Positions 1 to 10,043 are shown, counted from the stretch's first letter. The stretch is DNA of 50,594 bases from Betaproteobacteria bacterium (GCA_947479645.1 CANKAJ010000019.1:1-50594); one strand, 5' to 3'. Notes: generated from the sequence alone by a model not told the origin. Numbers and translations: made by a program.

Positions 1-831
1 CCCCACCTGGCTGAAGTTGATGTTACTGCCGCTTGAATAGGCGCGAGGATAGGGTGCCGCCCCCGGCGCAAGCCCGGTGAGAAGTGACGTTCCGGCCACG
101 TTGTCAACGATGTCATAGGTAGTGACGCCACCGCTGACTGAAAATTGGATGGTGAAGTCCTGATTGTTGCCTACGCCATTCCACTTGATCGGATTGATCA
201 CCGTTCCGGCATCGATCAGGCCCGTACCGCTGTTATTTCCGGCCTGGGTGGTGAATTCGCCATTGCCCGTGCGAATGCGCTGAAATACATCGGCGCCTGC
301 ATCACTGACCGCGAACTGGCGCGACGCGGAGACCTGCACCAGACGCTGCCCCTGGTCACCGGCGTAGGCGACCACGCCCGGGGAGGACTGGCTGAATGGA
401 CGGGTTCCGCCCTGAAAGCCGGAAAAAAGATACTGGCCGCCGCCATCCGTACTGTTGGCAAGGCCAAGCAATTGCTGGTACATGCCGCGCAACTCTCCGG
501 CCATGCCGGCTCGATCACCTGCCGTGAGGGTTGCATCTCCCGCGTAGACGAGCCTGTCCCTGACATTCTGCAGCAGCGAACCGACACTACCCAGCACCGA
601 CTCCTCCATGGACAAGCTGTCGCCGGCAGAGCCTGTGTTGACGCCAAATTGGGTATTGACCGATTGAAATTGCGACACCTCCAGGACGCGTGCCGCGCCC
701 ACCGGATCATCCGCCGGAGTCAGTATGCGTCGCCCGCTGGCGATTTGCTGTTGAACCCGCAACAGCTGTGCCGACTGCTGCTGCATTGAGCTGATGCCGA
801 TATCGTAGAAAGCGCTGGTGCTGATACGCAT
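1..831 (-). CDS. flgL: Flagellar hook-filament junction protein FlgL (partial, C-terminus off window)
   Basis: FlgL (HAP3) joins the hook to the filament outside the cell, stacked on FlgK. Translating the minus strand from the ATG at 829-831 gives 277 residues with no stop before the window edge, so the C-terminal end is missing. The N-terminus (MRISTSAFYDIGISSMQQQ, then ASGRRILTPADDPVGAARVL) is the flagellin-like coiled region typical of FlgL, which packs in the D0/D1 core. A GAGGGA ribosome-binding site lies just upstream. The gene starts 10 bp after the flgK stop, so the two hook-associated proteins are almost certainly co-transcribed. Identification is firm from the N-terminus and from its place after flgK. 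Confidence 0.95.
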   Translation of the reverse strand, partial: MRISTSAFYDIGISSMQQQSAQLLRVQQQIASGRRILTPADDPVGAARVLEVSQFQSVNTQFGVNTGSAGDSLSMEESVLGSVGSLLQNVRDRLVYAGDATLTAGDRAGMAGELRGMYQQLLGLANSTDGGGQYLFSGFQGGTRPFSQSSPGVVAYAGDQGQRLVQVSASRQFAVSDAGADVFQRIRTGNGEFTTQAGNNSGTGLIDAGTVINPIKWNGVGNNQDFTIQFSVSGGVTTYDIVDNVAGTSLLTGLAPGAAPYPRAYSSGSNINFSQVG

Positions 832-841
832 GAGTCCCTCC

Positions 842-2788
842 CTATCTTCCGAGTTCCAGCACGGTCTGGAACAGGCTGCTGGCAATCTGCATCATCTTTC
901 CTGATGCCTGATACGCCTGCTGGTAACGCAGCAGGTTGGCCGCCTCTTCGTCAAGGTTGACCCCGGAAATCGATTGCTGGACTTGCCGGGTCTGCGCAAT
1001 CATGTTGGCCTGCGCATTTCCGGTGACCTCCATCTGCCTGGCCGTATTACCCACCTGATTCACCAACTGGCTGTAGGCGCCCTGGAACGAAGTCGTCGCC
1101 TGGCCGCCGGCGACACTGGCGTCGCGCCCCAGGGAATTGGCCACCTGCAACCCGCCCAGCGCAAGCGCATTGCGATTGTCGGCTACGCCTTTGATATTGG
1201 GATCGATGGTGAAGATATCGCCGTTCGCCGGGGTGCCTGAAATGCTGAAGCTCAAACCGTTGAAACTGATGTTGCCATCCGGCACATAGGCAACAGGCCC
1301 TGCTGCCGGCACCGCACCTGTAACCACAAATTGACCAGCCACTGCATTGAACGTGAGTTGCACCGGCGCTGGTAGCGGCAGATTGGCCACGCTCGTCACG
1401 CTGCCGGCAGAGATGCTCGCGTTACCGGTATTGGCCAGTGCCGCCGCGGTACGCATCGGCGCAGCTGCGGCAATTGTGGCAGGGTCGTGGAGCGACACCG
1501 CGATGCTGCCCGCGCCTGAGCGGGTCGGTTCGATCAACCAGTTGTCACTCTGCACAGCCCCAGCCGTCAGCGTCAAGGTAATGCCATCGACGCTGAATGT
1601 ATTGGGATAGCCTGGAAAAGTGACCGCAGTTGTCACACCATCCGAGACACGGGTGAGAGCAAAATTTTCATTTCCCAGTGCTGTTCCGTTGTACTGTAGC
1701 CGGTAATCACTGGTGGTGAGCGCGTCACTGTTTTGCAGCACCGCCGACACTGTGGCGCTGCCCGAATTCTGTGTACTTGGCAACACTGCCGGGCCGGCAA
1801 AGGAAAAAAAATCCGTCCCGAGTGCCCCATAGAGGTCCTGCCCAAGCGCATGCTGGTCATTGTAGGATTGCGCCAGGCCCATTGCTATCCGTCCCAGCGC
1901 ATTCTGCGCCACATCGAGCGAATTGCTGCGAAAACTGACAAGACCTCCGAGCGTCCCGCCCTGGATGCTGTTGTCCGACAGCAGCACTGATCCCCCCCCG
2001 CTCTGGTAGCCGACCGCAATGCGCTCCGGTTCATTCAATGAAGCAGTCGCCGTCAACGGGAATGTCTTGCTGCCCAGAACAATCGGCTGCCCGTTGCCAA
2101 TGAATATGTCGTAGCTGCCACTGCTCGACTTGACCACTGTGGTGCGAACCTCCTGATTGAGCGCCGCGACCACGGTATCGCGCTGGTCGCGAAGATCGTT
2201 GGCCTGCTGCAGTGCCGTAGCACTCTCGCTGACCATGATGCTCTGGTTGAGATTGGCGAGTTGCTCGGCGTAGCTGTTGATTGCCCCGATACTGCTGGTC
2301 ACGGCGGTATTGATGCCCGTGCGCATCTCGCCCATTTGTTTATCCAGTGCACGGAAACGCTCGCTCAGTACATTCGCCGCTGTCAGCAGCGACTGGCGTG
2401 ACGGGATCGATTCGGGATGCGCTGCAAGGTCTGCGGCTCCCGCGAAAAAGTCCCCCAGCGCCGGCGCCAATCCGGCCCTGGTGTCGCCCAGCATGTTGCT
2501 CAGCTGATCAATTTGCGCTCCGTAAGCCTGGATTTCACTGCCATGCGATTGCGCCTGCGCCAGCTGATTGGTCAGCACATCGCTGTACAGGCGCTTGACT
2601 GAAGTCACCGAAGCACCCTGGCCGTAAAAGCCGTTGCCGCCAAATTGCGGCAAATTGCTCGTCTGCACGATCTCCTGGCGGCTGAATCCTGGAGTCGAAG
2701 CGTTGCTGATGTTGTGGCCGGTCGTGAGCAATCCGGCCTGCGCCACGCTCATCCCGCTCATGCCAAGACCGAATATATTGTTTCCCAT
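842..2788 (-). CDS. flgK: Flagellar hook-associated protein 1 FlgK
   Basis: FlgK (HAP1) is the first junction protein, assembled on the finished hook after export by the flagellar type III system. The 648-residue product begins MGNNIFGLGMSGMSVAQAGLL followed by HNISNASTPGFSRQE, the rod/hook-family N-terminal helix and ASTPG turn. It ends with the matching C-terminal helix (VNLDEEAANLLRYQQAYQASGKMMQIASSLF). Length suits a betaproteobacterial FlgK. A GAGGA ribosome-binding site precedes the ATG. A sigma-28-like promoter at 2824-2850 points into the gene, so flgKL are probably class III (late) genes transcribed apart from flgB-J. Confidence 0.97.
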   Translation of the reverse strand: MGNNIFGLGMSGMSVAQAGLLTTGHNISNASTPGFSRQEIVQTSNLPQFGGNGFYGQGASVTSVKRLYSDVLTNQLAQAQSHGSEIQAYGAQIDQLSNMLGDTRAGLAPALGDFFAGAADLAAHPESIPSRQSLLTAANVLSERFRALDKQMGEMRTGINTAVTSSIGAINSYAEQLANLNQSIMVSESATALQQANDLRDQRDTVVAALNQEVRTTVVKSSSGSYDIFIGNGQPIVLGSKTFPLTATASLNEPERIAVGYQSGGGSVLLSDNSIQGGTLGGLVSFRSNSLDVAQNALGRIAMGLAQSYNDQHALGQDLYGALGTDFFSFAGPAVLPSTQNSGSATVSAVLQNSDALTTSDYRLQYNGTALGNENFALTRVSDGVTTAVTFPGYPNTFSVDGITLTLTAGAVQSDNWLIEPTRSGAGSIAVSLHDPATIAAAAPMRTAAALANTGNASISAGSVTSVANLPLPAPVQLTFNAVAGQFVVTGAVPAAGPVAYVPDGNISFNGLSFSISGTPANGDIFTIDPNIKGVADNRNALALGGLQVANSLGRDASVAGGQATTSFQGAYSQLVNQVGNTARQMEVTGNAQANMIAQTRQVQQSISGVNLDEEAANLLRYQQAYQASGKMMQIASSLFQTVLELGR

Positions 2789-2823
2789 TTAGGCAGTCCT
2801 CACGGTGACGCCATTAATCGATA

Positions 2824-2850
2824 TTAGCGGCAAGTCCCCGACATATTTGA
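2824..2850 (-). promoter_or_regulatory. Sigma-28 (FliA)-like promoter upstream of flgK
   Basis: Read on the minus strand the site is TCAAATAT-N11-GCCGCTAA. The -10 half matches the FliA consensus GCCGATAA at 7 of 8 positions; the -35 half matches TAAAGTTT at 5 of 8. Transcription would begin roughly 25-30 bp before the flgK start codon, in the 90 bp gap between flgJ and flgK. Placement fits the late expression of flgKL in many flagellar systems. The -35 half is only moderate. Confidence 0.55.
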
Positions 2851-2878
2851 ATCGTTGCATGATTCGTGCCAACTTCAA

Positions 2879-4081
2879 TCAAGTCATGGTGGTCTGGCGC
2901 AACCGCATGCCATTGAGAACGCGCGTGAGTTTGTCGGCATACTGCGGGTCAGTGGCATAACCGGCGCGCTGCAAACCCTGGGCAAATCCGGCGCTGTCTC
3001 TCTGATTCAGTACCGCTGCATAACGAGGATTGCTTCTCATCACGCCCGCGTAGTCCTGAAAGGCATCAGCGTAGGAAGCATAGGCCCGGAATTTCTGCAT
3101 CATTTTGCGTGGCGCCCCGTTGACATATTCGACGGTCATCACGTCCACCGAGGGTCCTTTCCAGTTGCGACCGGCCTTGATCCCGAACAGGTTGAAACTC
3201 TGGCTGCCGTCAGCGGCGCGAATCTCGTGTTTGCCCCAGCCACTTTCCAATGCCGCGTGACCGAGCAGAAATTGCGCTGGAATACCCGTTGCGCTGCTGG
3301 CCTGAATCGCGTGGTCCTTCATGCGCGACAAAAAGTCCCGGCCGGCGTGTGGTGCGGCCGCTCTTGCACCCGTCATTTTCGATGATGACACTGGCGCCAA
3401 TGGCGGATTGCCCACGGGTAAAGGCTTGAGTTCAACAGGCGGCAGCTTGACCCTCTCGCGCTTAACGGTCGGTGCAATCGTTGGCGGAACCATGGTTTCA
3501 CTACCACTCCCGTTGGGGGCTGCCTGCTCTGCTGGTGGTACCGCCTGTTCAATGGCAACCGATCCCGCCGGGGCGGGTGTCAATTCACGAGAATTCGCCA
3601 CAATGCCAGGTGATGCTTTCGGACCACCTCCCAGCGGAGCTGTTTGCTCGGCGCCACTGGATGCGGCATGGTTGCGTGTCAATTGCCGCACATTCGACTC
3701 AATGCCCGACTCAATGCCGCGAATGGCTGCCGCTCCCCCCCCCTGCGGGACTGTCTGTTCAATGCCAGTGGACAACACACGGTTGTTCGTCAGTTGCCGC
3801 AGCATGACGTCGGCAAGACCGATGCCCTTGGCCGAAAGGCTTTGCGCCATTTGCTGATCGAGCATGGAGGTGTACATGCGCGTCTGGTCACTGTCCATGA
3901 GGCCATCCTGGGGCGTGGCGTCACGCATGCTCTTGAGCAGCGTTTGCATGAACACCGCCTCGAACTGTTGCGCCACCGCTTTCGTGACCTTCTCCGGATC
4001 CTTCTTCGCCTGCAGTCGCAGGGAGTCCAGTCCGCGTGCATCAATTGCGAGCTTTCCACTGATGTCGGTAATTTCTCTCAT
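2879..4081 (-). CDS. flgJ: Flagellar rod assembly protein / peptidoglycan hydrolase FlgJ
   Basis: FlgJ caps the growing rod and opens the peptidoglycan layer so the rod can pass through. The 400-residue protein has the rod-binding domain at about 20-95 (AQQFEAVFMQTLLKSMRDA, then the DQQMAQSLS helix). A GH73-type glucosaminidase domain occupies about 250-395, with the catalytic motif HAALESGWG (Glu279) and the FNLFGIKAG segment. The two are separated by a linker of about 150 residues, longer than in most FlgJ, which contains a degenerate three-copy repeat (listed separately). The start at 4081 gives the expected N-terminus. It lies between flgI and flgK in the usual order. Confidence 0.95.
   Translation of the reverse strand: MREITDISGKLAIDARGLDSLRLQAKKDPEKVTKAVAQQFEAVFMQTLLKSMRDATPQDGLMDSDQTRMYTSMLDQQMAQSLSAKGIGLADVMLRQLTNNRVLSTGIEQTVPQGGGAAAIRGIESGIESNVRQLTRNHAASSGAEQTAPLGGGPKASPGIVANSRELTPAPAGSVAIEQAVPPAEQAAPNGSGSETMVPPTIAPTVKRERVKLPPVELKPLPVGNPPLAPVSSSKMTGARAAAPHAGRDFLSRMKDHAIQASSATGIPAQFLLGHAALESGWGKHEIRAADGSQSFNLFGIKAGRNWKGPSVDVMTVEYVNGAPRKMMQKFRAYASYADAFQDYAGVMRSNPRYAAVLNQRDSAGFAQGLQRAGYATDPQYADKLTRVLNGMRLRQTTMT
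3494..3799 (-). repeat. Degenerate threefold repeat in the FlgJ linker
   Basis: FlgJ residues 95-196 hold three imperfect copies of a 32-37-residue unit. They start at residues 95 (RQLTNNRVLSTGIEQTVPQGGG), 132 (RQLTRNHAASSGAEQTAPLGGG) and 165 (RELTPAPAGSVAIEQAVPP). Each opens with R-[QE]-L-T and carries an EQ[TA][VA]P core. The repeats lengthen the flexible linker between the rod-cap and hydrolase domains and look like an internal duplication that has since diverged. Confidence 0.7.
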
Positions 4082-4138
4082 GGCGTGTTCTTGCTTTCGT
4101 TCGTCACTTTTGCACTACATTGCACTACGCGAGCACCG

Positions 4139-5257
4139 TCAGATGACTTCCAGATCGGCGCGCAAGGCGCCTGCTGCCTTCATGGCCTGAAGTATCGCCA
4201 GCAGATCCTGCGGCGTAGCTCCGATGCCATTGAGTGCCTTGATCACCTGACCCAGCGACACACTCTGATTGACCATCGTCAGCCCGCCCTTGTCTGAGCG
4301 TATTTCTATCTGCGAGCGCTCCGCCTGGACTGTCTGTCCCTGCGGGGAGAACGGGGCGGGCTGACTGATGACGGGTTCGCTGTTGACGACGACCGTCAGG
4401 TTGCCATGGGCGACGGCACACACTTCCAGCATCACCGTCTGGTTCATGACAATCGATCCTGTGCGCGCGTTGATGATCACTTTCGCGCTGGTCTGCGCGG
4501 GGTTCACTTCCAGACTTTCTATTTGCGACAGGAAAGTCACGCGTTCGTCCGAATATTCCGGCGCGCGCACCTGAATCAGGCGCCCGTCAATGGCCACGGC
4601 GGTGCCAGGTGCGAAGCGGCCGTTGATGACATCGACGATTCGACGCGTAGTGCTGAAGTCCGTGATGTTGAGTTCCAGATTGATGAACTCACCCTGCCCC
4701 AATGCCGTGGGCACACTGCGTTCGACCGTCGCGCCACCGCTGATTCGGCCGACGCTGAGATGATTGACCTGAACGCTGGTGCCGCCACCGGCAGAACTCG
4801 CCCCGACTCCGCCGACCAGGATATTGCCTTGCGCCACCGCATAGACCTGGCCATCGCCTCCCTTGAGCGGCGTCATCAGCAGTGTCCCGCCGCGCAGGCT
4901 CTTGGCGTTACCCATGGATGACACCGTGACATCAATAGCCTGCCCTGGTCGCGCAAATGCGGGCAGTGCCGTGGTGACCATCACGGCCGCCACGTTCTTC
5001 AACTGCAGGCTGGAACCCGAGGGCATGCTGACGCCCAGTTGAGTCAGCATGCTGATCACACTTTGCACCGTGAACGGGGTCTGCGTGGTCTGGTCACCGC
5101 TGCCATCAAGCCCCACCACGAGGCCGTAACCGATCAACTGGTTACTGCGGACACCTTCGACCGATACCATATCCTTGATGCGCTCGGCCTGCGCCACGCC
5201 GCTCAGCATCAGCAGCAGTACAAAAAAGCTGTTCCTGAGGATTTTGAAGATTTTCAT
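4139..5257 (-). CDS. flgI: Flagellar P-ring protein FlgI
   Basis: FlgI builds the periplasmic P ring, the bushing that surrounds the rod in the peptidoglycan layer. Starting at 5257 (AGGAG six bases upstream of ATG) gives 372 residues, the normal family length. There is a Sec signal peptide ([20 protein letters not shown], cleaved near VAQAE) followed by the typical [20 protein letters not shown] opening. The reading frame stays open upstream to 5407, but that extension overlaps flgH and has no signal-peptide logic, so I exclude it. The C-terminus ([24 protein letters not shown]) is characteristic. flgH lies 28 bp upstream in the same operon. Confidence 0.96.
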   Translation of the reverse strand: MKIFKILRNSFFVLLLMLSGVAQAERIKDMVSVEGVRSNQLIGYGLVVGLDGSGDQTTQTPFTVQSVISMLTQLGVSMPSGSSLQLKNVAAVMVTTALPAFARPGQAIDVTVSSMGNAKSLRGGTLLMTPLKGGDGQVYAVAQGNILVGGVGASSAGGGTSVQVNHLSVGRISGGATVERSVPTALGQGEFINLELNITDFSTTRRIVDVINGRFAPGTAVAIDGRLIQVRAPEYSDERVTFLSQIESLEVNPAQTSAKVIINARTGSIVMNQTVMLEVCAVAHGNLTVVVNSEPVISQPAPFSPQGQTVQAERSQIEIRSDKGGLTMVNQSVSLGQVIKALNGIGATPQDLLAILQAMKAAGALRADLEVI

Positions 5258-5285
5258 GTCGGGCTCCTGGTCATTGCAATGACGC

Positions 5286-5981
5286 CTAGAACGCAAACAC
5301 GGAAAGGAAGAAGCGTGCCAGCCAGCCCATGGTCTGGGCCTCGTCGATATAGCCGTTGCCACGGTATTCAAGCCGCGCGTCTGCCACCTGCGTGGAGGAC
5401 ACCGCATTTGCGGAGGAAATCATGGCCGGATTCACCACGCCGGAAAAGCGCACGAACTCCGAGCCCTGGTTGATGCCAATCTGCTTTTCCCCGCTCACCA
5501 TCAGGTTGCCATTGGACAGCACTTCAACCACGGTCACGGTAATGATTCCGGTAAAGGCGTTATTACTGGCACTGTCTCCCTTGCCTTCGAAAGAACTTGC
5601 CGAATTAGCGCCCAGATTTGAACCGAGCAGCCCCTTGCCTGGCAGACCTGTCAGTCCGGTGACGGACATTTCACTGCTGCCCGTGCGCGCTGCAGTGCTG
5701 CCACTTTTCTTGCTGGCCGCCGTGGTTTCGTTGATATTGATGGTAAGAATGTCGCCAACGGCACGCGCACGCCTGTCCTCAAACAGGGGCCGATGGCTGT
5801 AGCCCGGCTGGCCGGCATACTGCGCCTGATAAATCCCGCCGTTTGCCGGCGCTCCCGCTGGCACTGGCGCCGGACGCGCGCTCATCGGCTGGTGCACGCT
5901 TGCCGGCGGCGTGATGGCACAGGCTGCAAGCAGCAGGACCAGCGCGCTTGCGCCAGCGATACGAAGGTAGCCCCAAGTCAT
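5286..5981 (-). CDS. flgH: Flagellar L-ring lipoprotein FlgH
   Basis: FlgH forms the outer-membrane L ring. The protein has a lipoprotein signal peptide with lipobox LLAAC (Cys21 from this start). The conserved region [30 protein letters not shown] follows, and the C-terminus is [27 protein letters not shown] chose the ATG at 5981, which has GTGAGG six bases upstream. An ATG five codons earlier (5996) is in frame but has no clear ribosome-binding site and would add MSEAN before the signal peptide. At 231 residues the length is normal. It sits between flgG and flgI. Confidence 0.95.
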   Translation of the reverse strand: MTWGYLRIAGASALVLLLAACAITPPASVHQPMSARPAPVPAGAPANGGIYQAQYAGQPGYSHRPLFEDRRARAVGDILTININETTAASKKSGSTAARTGSSEMSVTGLTGLPGKGLLGSNLGANSASSFEGKGDSASNNAFTGIITVTVVEVLSNGNLMVSGEKQIGINQGSEFVRFSGVVNPAMISSANAVSSTQVADARLEYRGNGYIDEAQTMGWLARFFLSVFAF

Positions 5982-6010
5982 GTTTGCCTCACTCATTTTT
6001 TCTGAGAAAG

Positions 6011-6793
6011 CTACAGTTGCGACAATTTCTGCAGCATCTGATCGGAGGTGGTGATCGCCTTGGAGTTGATCTCGTAGGCGCGCTGCGTCTGAATCATATT
6101 GACCAGTTCCTCGACTACATTGACATTGGACGTTTCCACATAGCCTGCGCTGAGTCGCCCCAGACCGTTGGTTCCGGGCGTATTGGTGCTGGCCGTGCCC
6201 GAAGAAGCGGTTTCGAGATACAGATTCTCCCCTGCGCTCTGCAGTCCGGCCGGGTTGATGAAATTCACCAATTGCAGGGCACCGACCTGGGTCGGCGTGG
6301 TGGACCCCGGCAGCAACGCCGACACGGTTCCGTCCTGTCCAACGGTGACGCTGAGTGCGCTGGCGGGAATGGTTATCTGCGGTTGCACGGTATAACCACT
6401 GGAAGTGACCAAGGCCCCCTGATTGTTCAACTGGAATGAGCCATCGCGCGTGTACGCGGTAGAACCGTCGGGCTGCAAGACCTGAAAAAAACCATGGCCC
6501 TGAATGGCAACGTCCAGCGGATTGCCCGTCTGCTGCAGATTGCCCTGCGTGAAGATTTTCACTGACGCCACAGGACGCACGCCGGTACCGATCTGCAGGC
6601 CGGATGGAATCTGCGTCTGCTGCGAGGATTGCGCCCCGGGCTGGCGCAGCGTCTGGTAGAGCAAGTCCTCAAACACCGCACGCGAGCGCTTGAAGCCATT
6701 CGTGCTGACATTGGCAAGATTATTGGAAATCACATCGAGTTGCGTCTGTTGCGCCTCGAGACCGGTTTTCGCAATCCACAATGATCTAATCAT
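6011..6793 (-). CDS. flgG: Flagellar distal rod protein FlgG
   Basis: FlgG forms the distal rod of the flagellar axle. The 260-residue product has the family N-terminus ([20 protein letters not shown], then [19 protein letters not shown]) and C-terminus ([25 protein letters not shown]). The central region has the [16 protein letters not shown] segment common to FlgE, FlgF and FlgG. The length equals that of enterobacterial FlgG. The gene lies between flgF and flgH; a 77 bp gap separates it from flgF, with nothing recognisable inside. Confidence 0.97.
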   Translation of the reverse strand: MIRSLWIAKTGLEAQQTQLDVISNNLANVSTNGFKRSRAVFEDLLYQTLRQPGAQSSQQTQIPSGLQIGTGVRPVASVKIFTQGNLQQTGNPLDVAIQGHGFFQVLQPDGSTAYTRDGSFQLNNQGALVTSSGYTVQPQITIPASALSVTVGQDGTVSALLPGSTTPTQVGALQLVNFINPAGLQSAGENLYLETASSGTASTNTPGTNGLGRLSAGYVETSNVNVVEELVNMIQTQRAYEINSKAITTSDQMLQKLSQL

Positions 6794-6870
6794 TTGCTAC
6801 TCCATATAGCCGCTGATGGCCTGCCCGCGGAATGCGGTCGACGGCGATGCTGGCTTGCAGGTTTTCATTC

Positions 6871-7614
6871 TCATGATCTCAAGTTCAGGATCTGGCTGGC
6901 CTGGCTGGCATTTTTCTGGGCGTTGTTGAGCAATTGCATCTGCAGATCGAACTGTCGCGCCAGACTGATCATGCTGATCATCTCTTCGACCACGTTGACA
7001 TTGCTGGCTTCAAGGGCACTCGGGGCGAGCGCGACTTTGGGATCAACTTCCGCGTTGCCGCCGGTGACAAGGCGAAACAGGCCATCATCTCCACGCGCAA
7101 TCAGTTTCTCATCAGGATTGACCAGCTTGATCCGGCCAACCACATTGACCGACTTGGGCGGAGGCACGGTCGACACCACTGACACCGTCCCTTCCTTGCC
7201 AATGCTGATGGCCGAATCCGGCGGAATCGAAATCGGCCCGCCTTCTCCAAGTACATTGAGGCCATCTCGCGTTTGCAGCAATCCGTTGGTGCTCACCTGC
7301 AAATTACCATTGCGCGTGTAAGCCTCGCCTCCGTTGCTCGCCTGCACGGCGATCCAGCCGGCACCCTGCACGGCGACATCCAGGTCGCGCCCGGTACTGT
7401 GCAACGCCCCCGGCGTATAGTTGGCGCCGGGAGTCGAACTCACCACGAATGCGCGCGTGGGCAAGCCCTCTCCCTCGACAGGCACTGCGCGAAACGCACT
7501 GGCCACGGCGCGATAACCATTGGTGGAAGCATTGGCAAGGTTGTGCGCCACGCTCGCTTGCTGATCCAGAATGTGTTTTGCGCCAGTCATGGCAACATAA
7601 ATCATTCGATCCAT
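6871..7614 (-). CDS. flgF: Flagellar proximal rod protein FlgF
   Basis: FlgF is a minor proximal-rod subunit. The 247-residue protein starts MDRMIYVAMTGAKHILDQQA and carries HNLANASTNGYRAVA, then the GRDLDVAVQGAGWIAVQ core. The C-terminal axial helix is NVNVVEEMISMISLARQFDLQMQ. FlgF is told apart from FlgG by the MDRMIYVAMTGA opening and by position directly upstream of flgG. The gene follows flgE after 41 bp. Confidence 0.96.
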   Translation of the reverse strand: MDRMIYVAMTGAKHILDQQASVAHNLANASTNGYRAVASAFRAVPVEGEGLPTRAFVVSSTPGANYTPGALHSTGRDLDVAVQGAGWIAVQASNGGEAYTRNGNLQVSTNGLLQTRDGLNVLGEGGPISIPPDSAISIGKEGTVSVVSTVPPPKSVNVVGRIKLVNPDEKLIARGDDGLFRLVTGGNAEVDPKVALAPSALEASNVNVVEEMISMISLARQFDLQMQLLNNAQKNASQASQILNLRS

Positions 7615-7655
7615 TTGGACTCTCCCGAATTGGCAGGCGCGCGCATGTCAGATCC

Positions 7656-8885
7656 TTATTTCAGGTTGACCAGGGTCTGCAACACCGCATCCTGAGTCTT
7701 GATTGACTGCGCGTTGGCCTGATAGACACGCTGTGCCGTAATCATGTTGACCAGTTCCGCCGTGAGGTCGACGTTGGAGTCTTCCTTCGCTGAAGACTGC
7801 ACCGCTCCCAAACTGGCGGAACCTGGCGCACCGGTCAAAGCAGGTCCGGATTCGGAGCTCTCCGCCCAGCGACTATCTCCCGTCGGCCGCAACCCCTGCG
7901 CGTTGATGAAATTCGCCAGAGCAATCTGGCCAAGCGCCTGTGACCGGCCATTGTTGTAGCGTCCCAGAATGACGCCGTCCACACCCACGTTGAATCCGCT
8001 CAATTGACCGGATGCAAAACCATCCTGTGACATCGTGCTCACACCAAAACCGGAGCCGTACTGCGTCATGTTGGCGTAGTCCATGGTGATCGAAAGGTTC
8101 GCCGCACCATTGCTCAGCACGGCGGTCTTGATCGGTTGCGTGGCGCCCGCAAAGCTGCCGTTGGCATTGAAGGTCAGAATGCTTTCGGCCGTCAGGGCGG
8201 GGACTATGGGCGTCCCGTTGGCCACGGCACCGTCGACATAAACATTCGAGACCCAGGTGTTCGGGGCGGTCTTGTTGAAGTAAAACGCAAGGGTATGGGA
8301 CTGGCCCAGGCTGTCATAAACAGTCGATGCAGTGGAGAAGTTATAGGTTGCCGGATTGGTCGCGACAAAACCCACGGTCGGCAGTATCGGGTCCGTGGAG
8401 GCCAGATTCGCCCCCACACTCGCAGTCGCTGTCGCCGTCGGCAGAAGATCAGACGTGGACAACTGCAGGTTCCCCAGCGCCCCTGGCACAATCGTGCCTG
8501 CAAGCGCCTGAAATCCGGTCAGATTCAAGCCGCCGCTGCCCACGATATAGCCATTCTTGTCCAGGCTGAACCCGCCATTGCGGGTGTAGCTTATCGTGCC
8601 CCCATCGCTCATCCGAAAAAAGCCCTTGCCATTGATGGCAATATCCAGCGGGTTGTTGGTGACCGTGACGTTGCCTTGACTGAATTGCTGACCCACACCG
8701 CTGATCTGGGTGCCGATGCCGATTTCCACGCCGCCACCACCGCCGAGAGAAGCGGCGAACACATCCCCAAATGACGCAACCCCTTGCTTGAAACCCGCAG
8801 TATTCGAGTTGGCGACGTTATTGCCGATCACATCGAGGTTCTTGGCCGCTGCATTAAGACCACTCAATCCCTGTTGAAAGCTCAT
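7656..8885 (-). CDS. flgE: Flagellar hook protein FlgE
   Basis: FlgE polymerises into the hook, the universal joint between rod and filament. The 409 residues open MSFQQGLSGLNAAAKNLDVI and GNNVANSNTAGFKQG, contain NNPLDIAINGKGFFRM, and close with EDSNVDLTAELVNMITAQRVYQANAQSI. These are the hook-family terminal helices. The middle is variable in this family and corresponds to the surface domains. It lies 15 bp after the flgD stop, in the order flgD-flgE-flgF expected for the rod-hook operon. Confidence 0.97.
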   Translation of the reverse strand: MSFQQGLSGLNAAAKNLDVIGNNVANSNTAGFKQGVASFGDVFAASLGGGGGVEIGIGTQISGVGQQFSQGNVTVTNNPLDIAINGKGFFRMSDGGTISYTRNGGFSLDKNGYIVGSGGLNLTGFQALAGTIVPGALGNLQLSTSDLLPTATATASVGANLASTDPILPTVGFVATNPATYNFSTASTVYDSLGQSHTLAFYFNKTAPNTWVSNVYVDGAVANGTPIVPALTAESILTFNANGSFAGATQPIKTAVLSNGAANLSITMDYANMTQYGSGFGVSTMSQDGFASGQLSGFNVGVDGVILGRYNNGRSQALGQIALANFINAQGLRPTGDSRWAESSESGPALTGAPGSASLGAVQSSAKEDSNVDLTAELVNMITAQRVYQANAQSIKTQDAVLQTLVNLK

Positions 8886-8900
8886 CTTGTTTCTCCTTGC

Positions 8901-9575
8901 CTACATGACTCGTTTGATATCGGACAACGCAACCGGCCCGAGGCCGTCGATGTTCAGTTGCACTGTTCCATTGGCTTGCGTCACGCTGCCCACCTTGCCT
9001 AGAGTGAGTGCCGTGACATCCACTTTCTTTCCTCCCTGCATCGCTTCGGTCACGTAACTGTAGGTGCCAGGTGCCGCACTTGCGCCACCATCGGTGACAC
9101 CGTCCCATTGGAACCCGATCACGCCGGCCTTTTGCGGCCCGAGGTCGACACGGTGCTGCACCAGACCGGATGCGTCGCGCACCGACACCACCAGGCTGTC
9201 GACCGCCTGCGTCAGCTCGACCCCGCCAAGGGCCGCGCCATTCTGCAATTGCAAGGTGCTGCCCGGGGCCAATACGCTGCGTCCGATCATGGCAGTGGCT
9301 TGCAGTGACTGGCCGGTGCCAAAGCTGGTCGCCATGCTTTGCAACGTCGTATTGAGCTTGTCGATACCGCTCACGGTGCTGATCTGCGCCATCTGGGTGG
9401 TGATCTGAGCGTTATCCATTGGATTGAGTGGATCCTGATTCTTCAATTGCGTCACCAGGAGCTTGAGAAAGCGGTCCTGTGCTTCTTCGGTTGAGGGCGC
9501 ACTGCCCTTGGCCGCCGCGCCGGGTGCCGCTAGTGATGCGGCCGGGTTGGTCAGATTGGCTATGGTGGTACTCAT
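8901..9575 (-). CDS. flgD: Flagellar hook cap / assembly protein FlgD
   Basis: FlgD is the scaffold that caps the growing hook and is discarded when the hook is finished. The diagnostic motif RFLKLLVTQLKNQDPLNPMD, followed by NAQITTQMAQISTVSGIDKLN, is at about residues 35-75. The C-terminal half holds the FLG_D Tudor/Fn3-like region ending VTQANGTVQLNIDGLGPVALSDI. The product is 224 residues. The N-terminal 30 residues are Ala-rich and low in complexity, as expected for a secreted substrate. Confidence 0.96.
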   Translation of the reverse strand: MSTTIANLTNPAASLAAPGAAAKGSAPSTEEAQDRFLKLLVTQLKNQDPLNPMDNAQITTQMAQISTVSGIDKLNTTLQSMATSFGTGQSLQATAMIGRSVLAPGSTLQLQNGAALGGVELTQAVDSLVVSVRDASGLVQHRVDLGPQKAGVIGFQWDGVTDGGASAAPGTYSYVTEAMQGGKKVDVTALTLGKVGSVTQANGTVQLNIDGLGPVALSDIKRVM

Positions 9576-9633
9576 GTTGTGGTCCTTTTGATTACCTGCA
9601 CACGTTGCTGTTCAGCTACGCCTTGCATTGCCG

Positions 9634-10038
9634 TTATTGACCAAGAGTAAGCGTCTTGAGCAATAGTGACTTGGCGGTATTCATCATCTCGACATTGTTC
9701 TGGTAGGAGCGAGCGGCGGAGATCATGTTCACCATTTCATCGACCACACTGACGTTGGGCATGGAGACGTAGCCCTGCGCGTTGGCAAGCGGGTGCTTTG
9801 GATCAAACACCTGCTTGCCCGGGCTCGAGTCCTCGCTGACACCGACGACTTTGACACCGCTGCCAGTGGCCCCGCCAAGCATCAGTTCGCTGAACACCAC
9901 CTGCTTGGCTCGATACGGCTTGCCATTGGTGCTGGTGACACTATCGGCATTGGCCAGATTGCTGGCGATGACGTTGAGCCGCTGCGACTGTGCTGTCATG
10001 GCGGAACCGGAGATTTCGAAGACATTGATCAAGGACAT
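9634..10038 (-). CDS. flgC: Flagellar proximal rod protein FlgC
   Basis: FlgC is a proximal rod subunit. The 134-residue protein opens [33 protein letters not shown] and ends with the axial C-terminal helix ([36 protein letters not shown]). The segment [18 protein letters not shown] is typical of FlgC. The gene starts 5 bp after the flgB stop, so the two are co-translated from one message. Confidence 0.97.
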   Translation of the reverse strand: MSLINVFEISGSAMTAQSQRLNVIASNLANADSVTSTNGKPYRAKQVVFSELMLGGATGSGVKVVGVSEDSSPGKQVFDPKHPLANAQGYVSMPNVSVVDEMVNMISAARSYQNNVEMMNTAKSLLLKTLTLGQ

Positions 10039-10043
10039 GAGAA

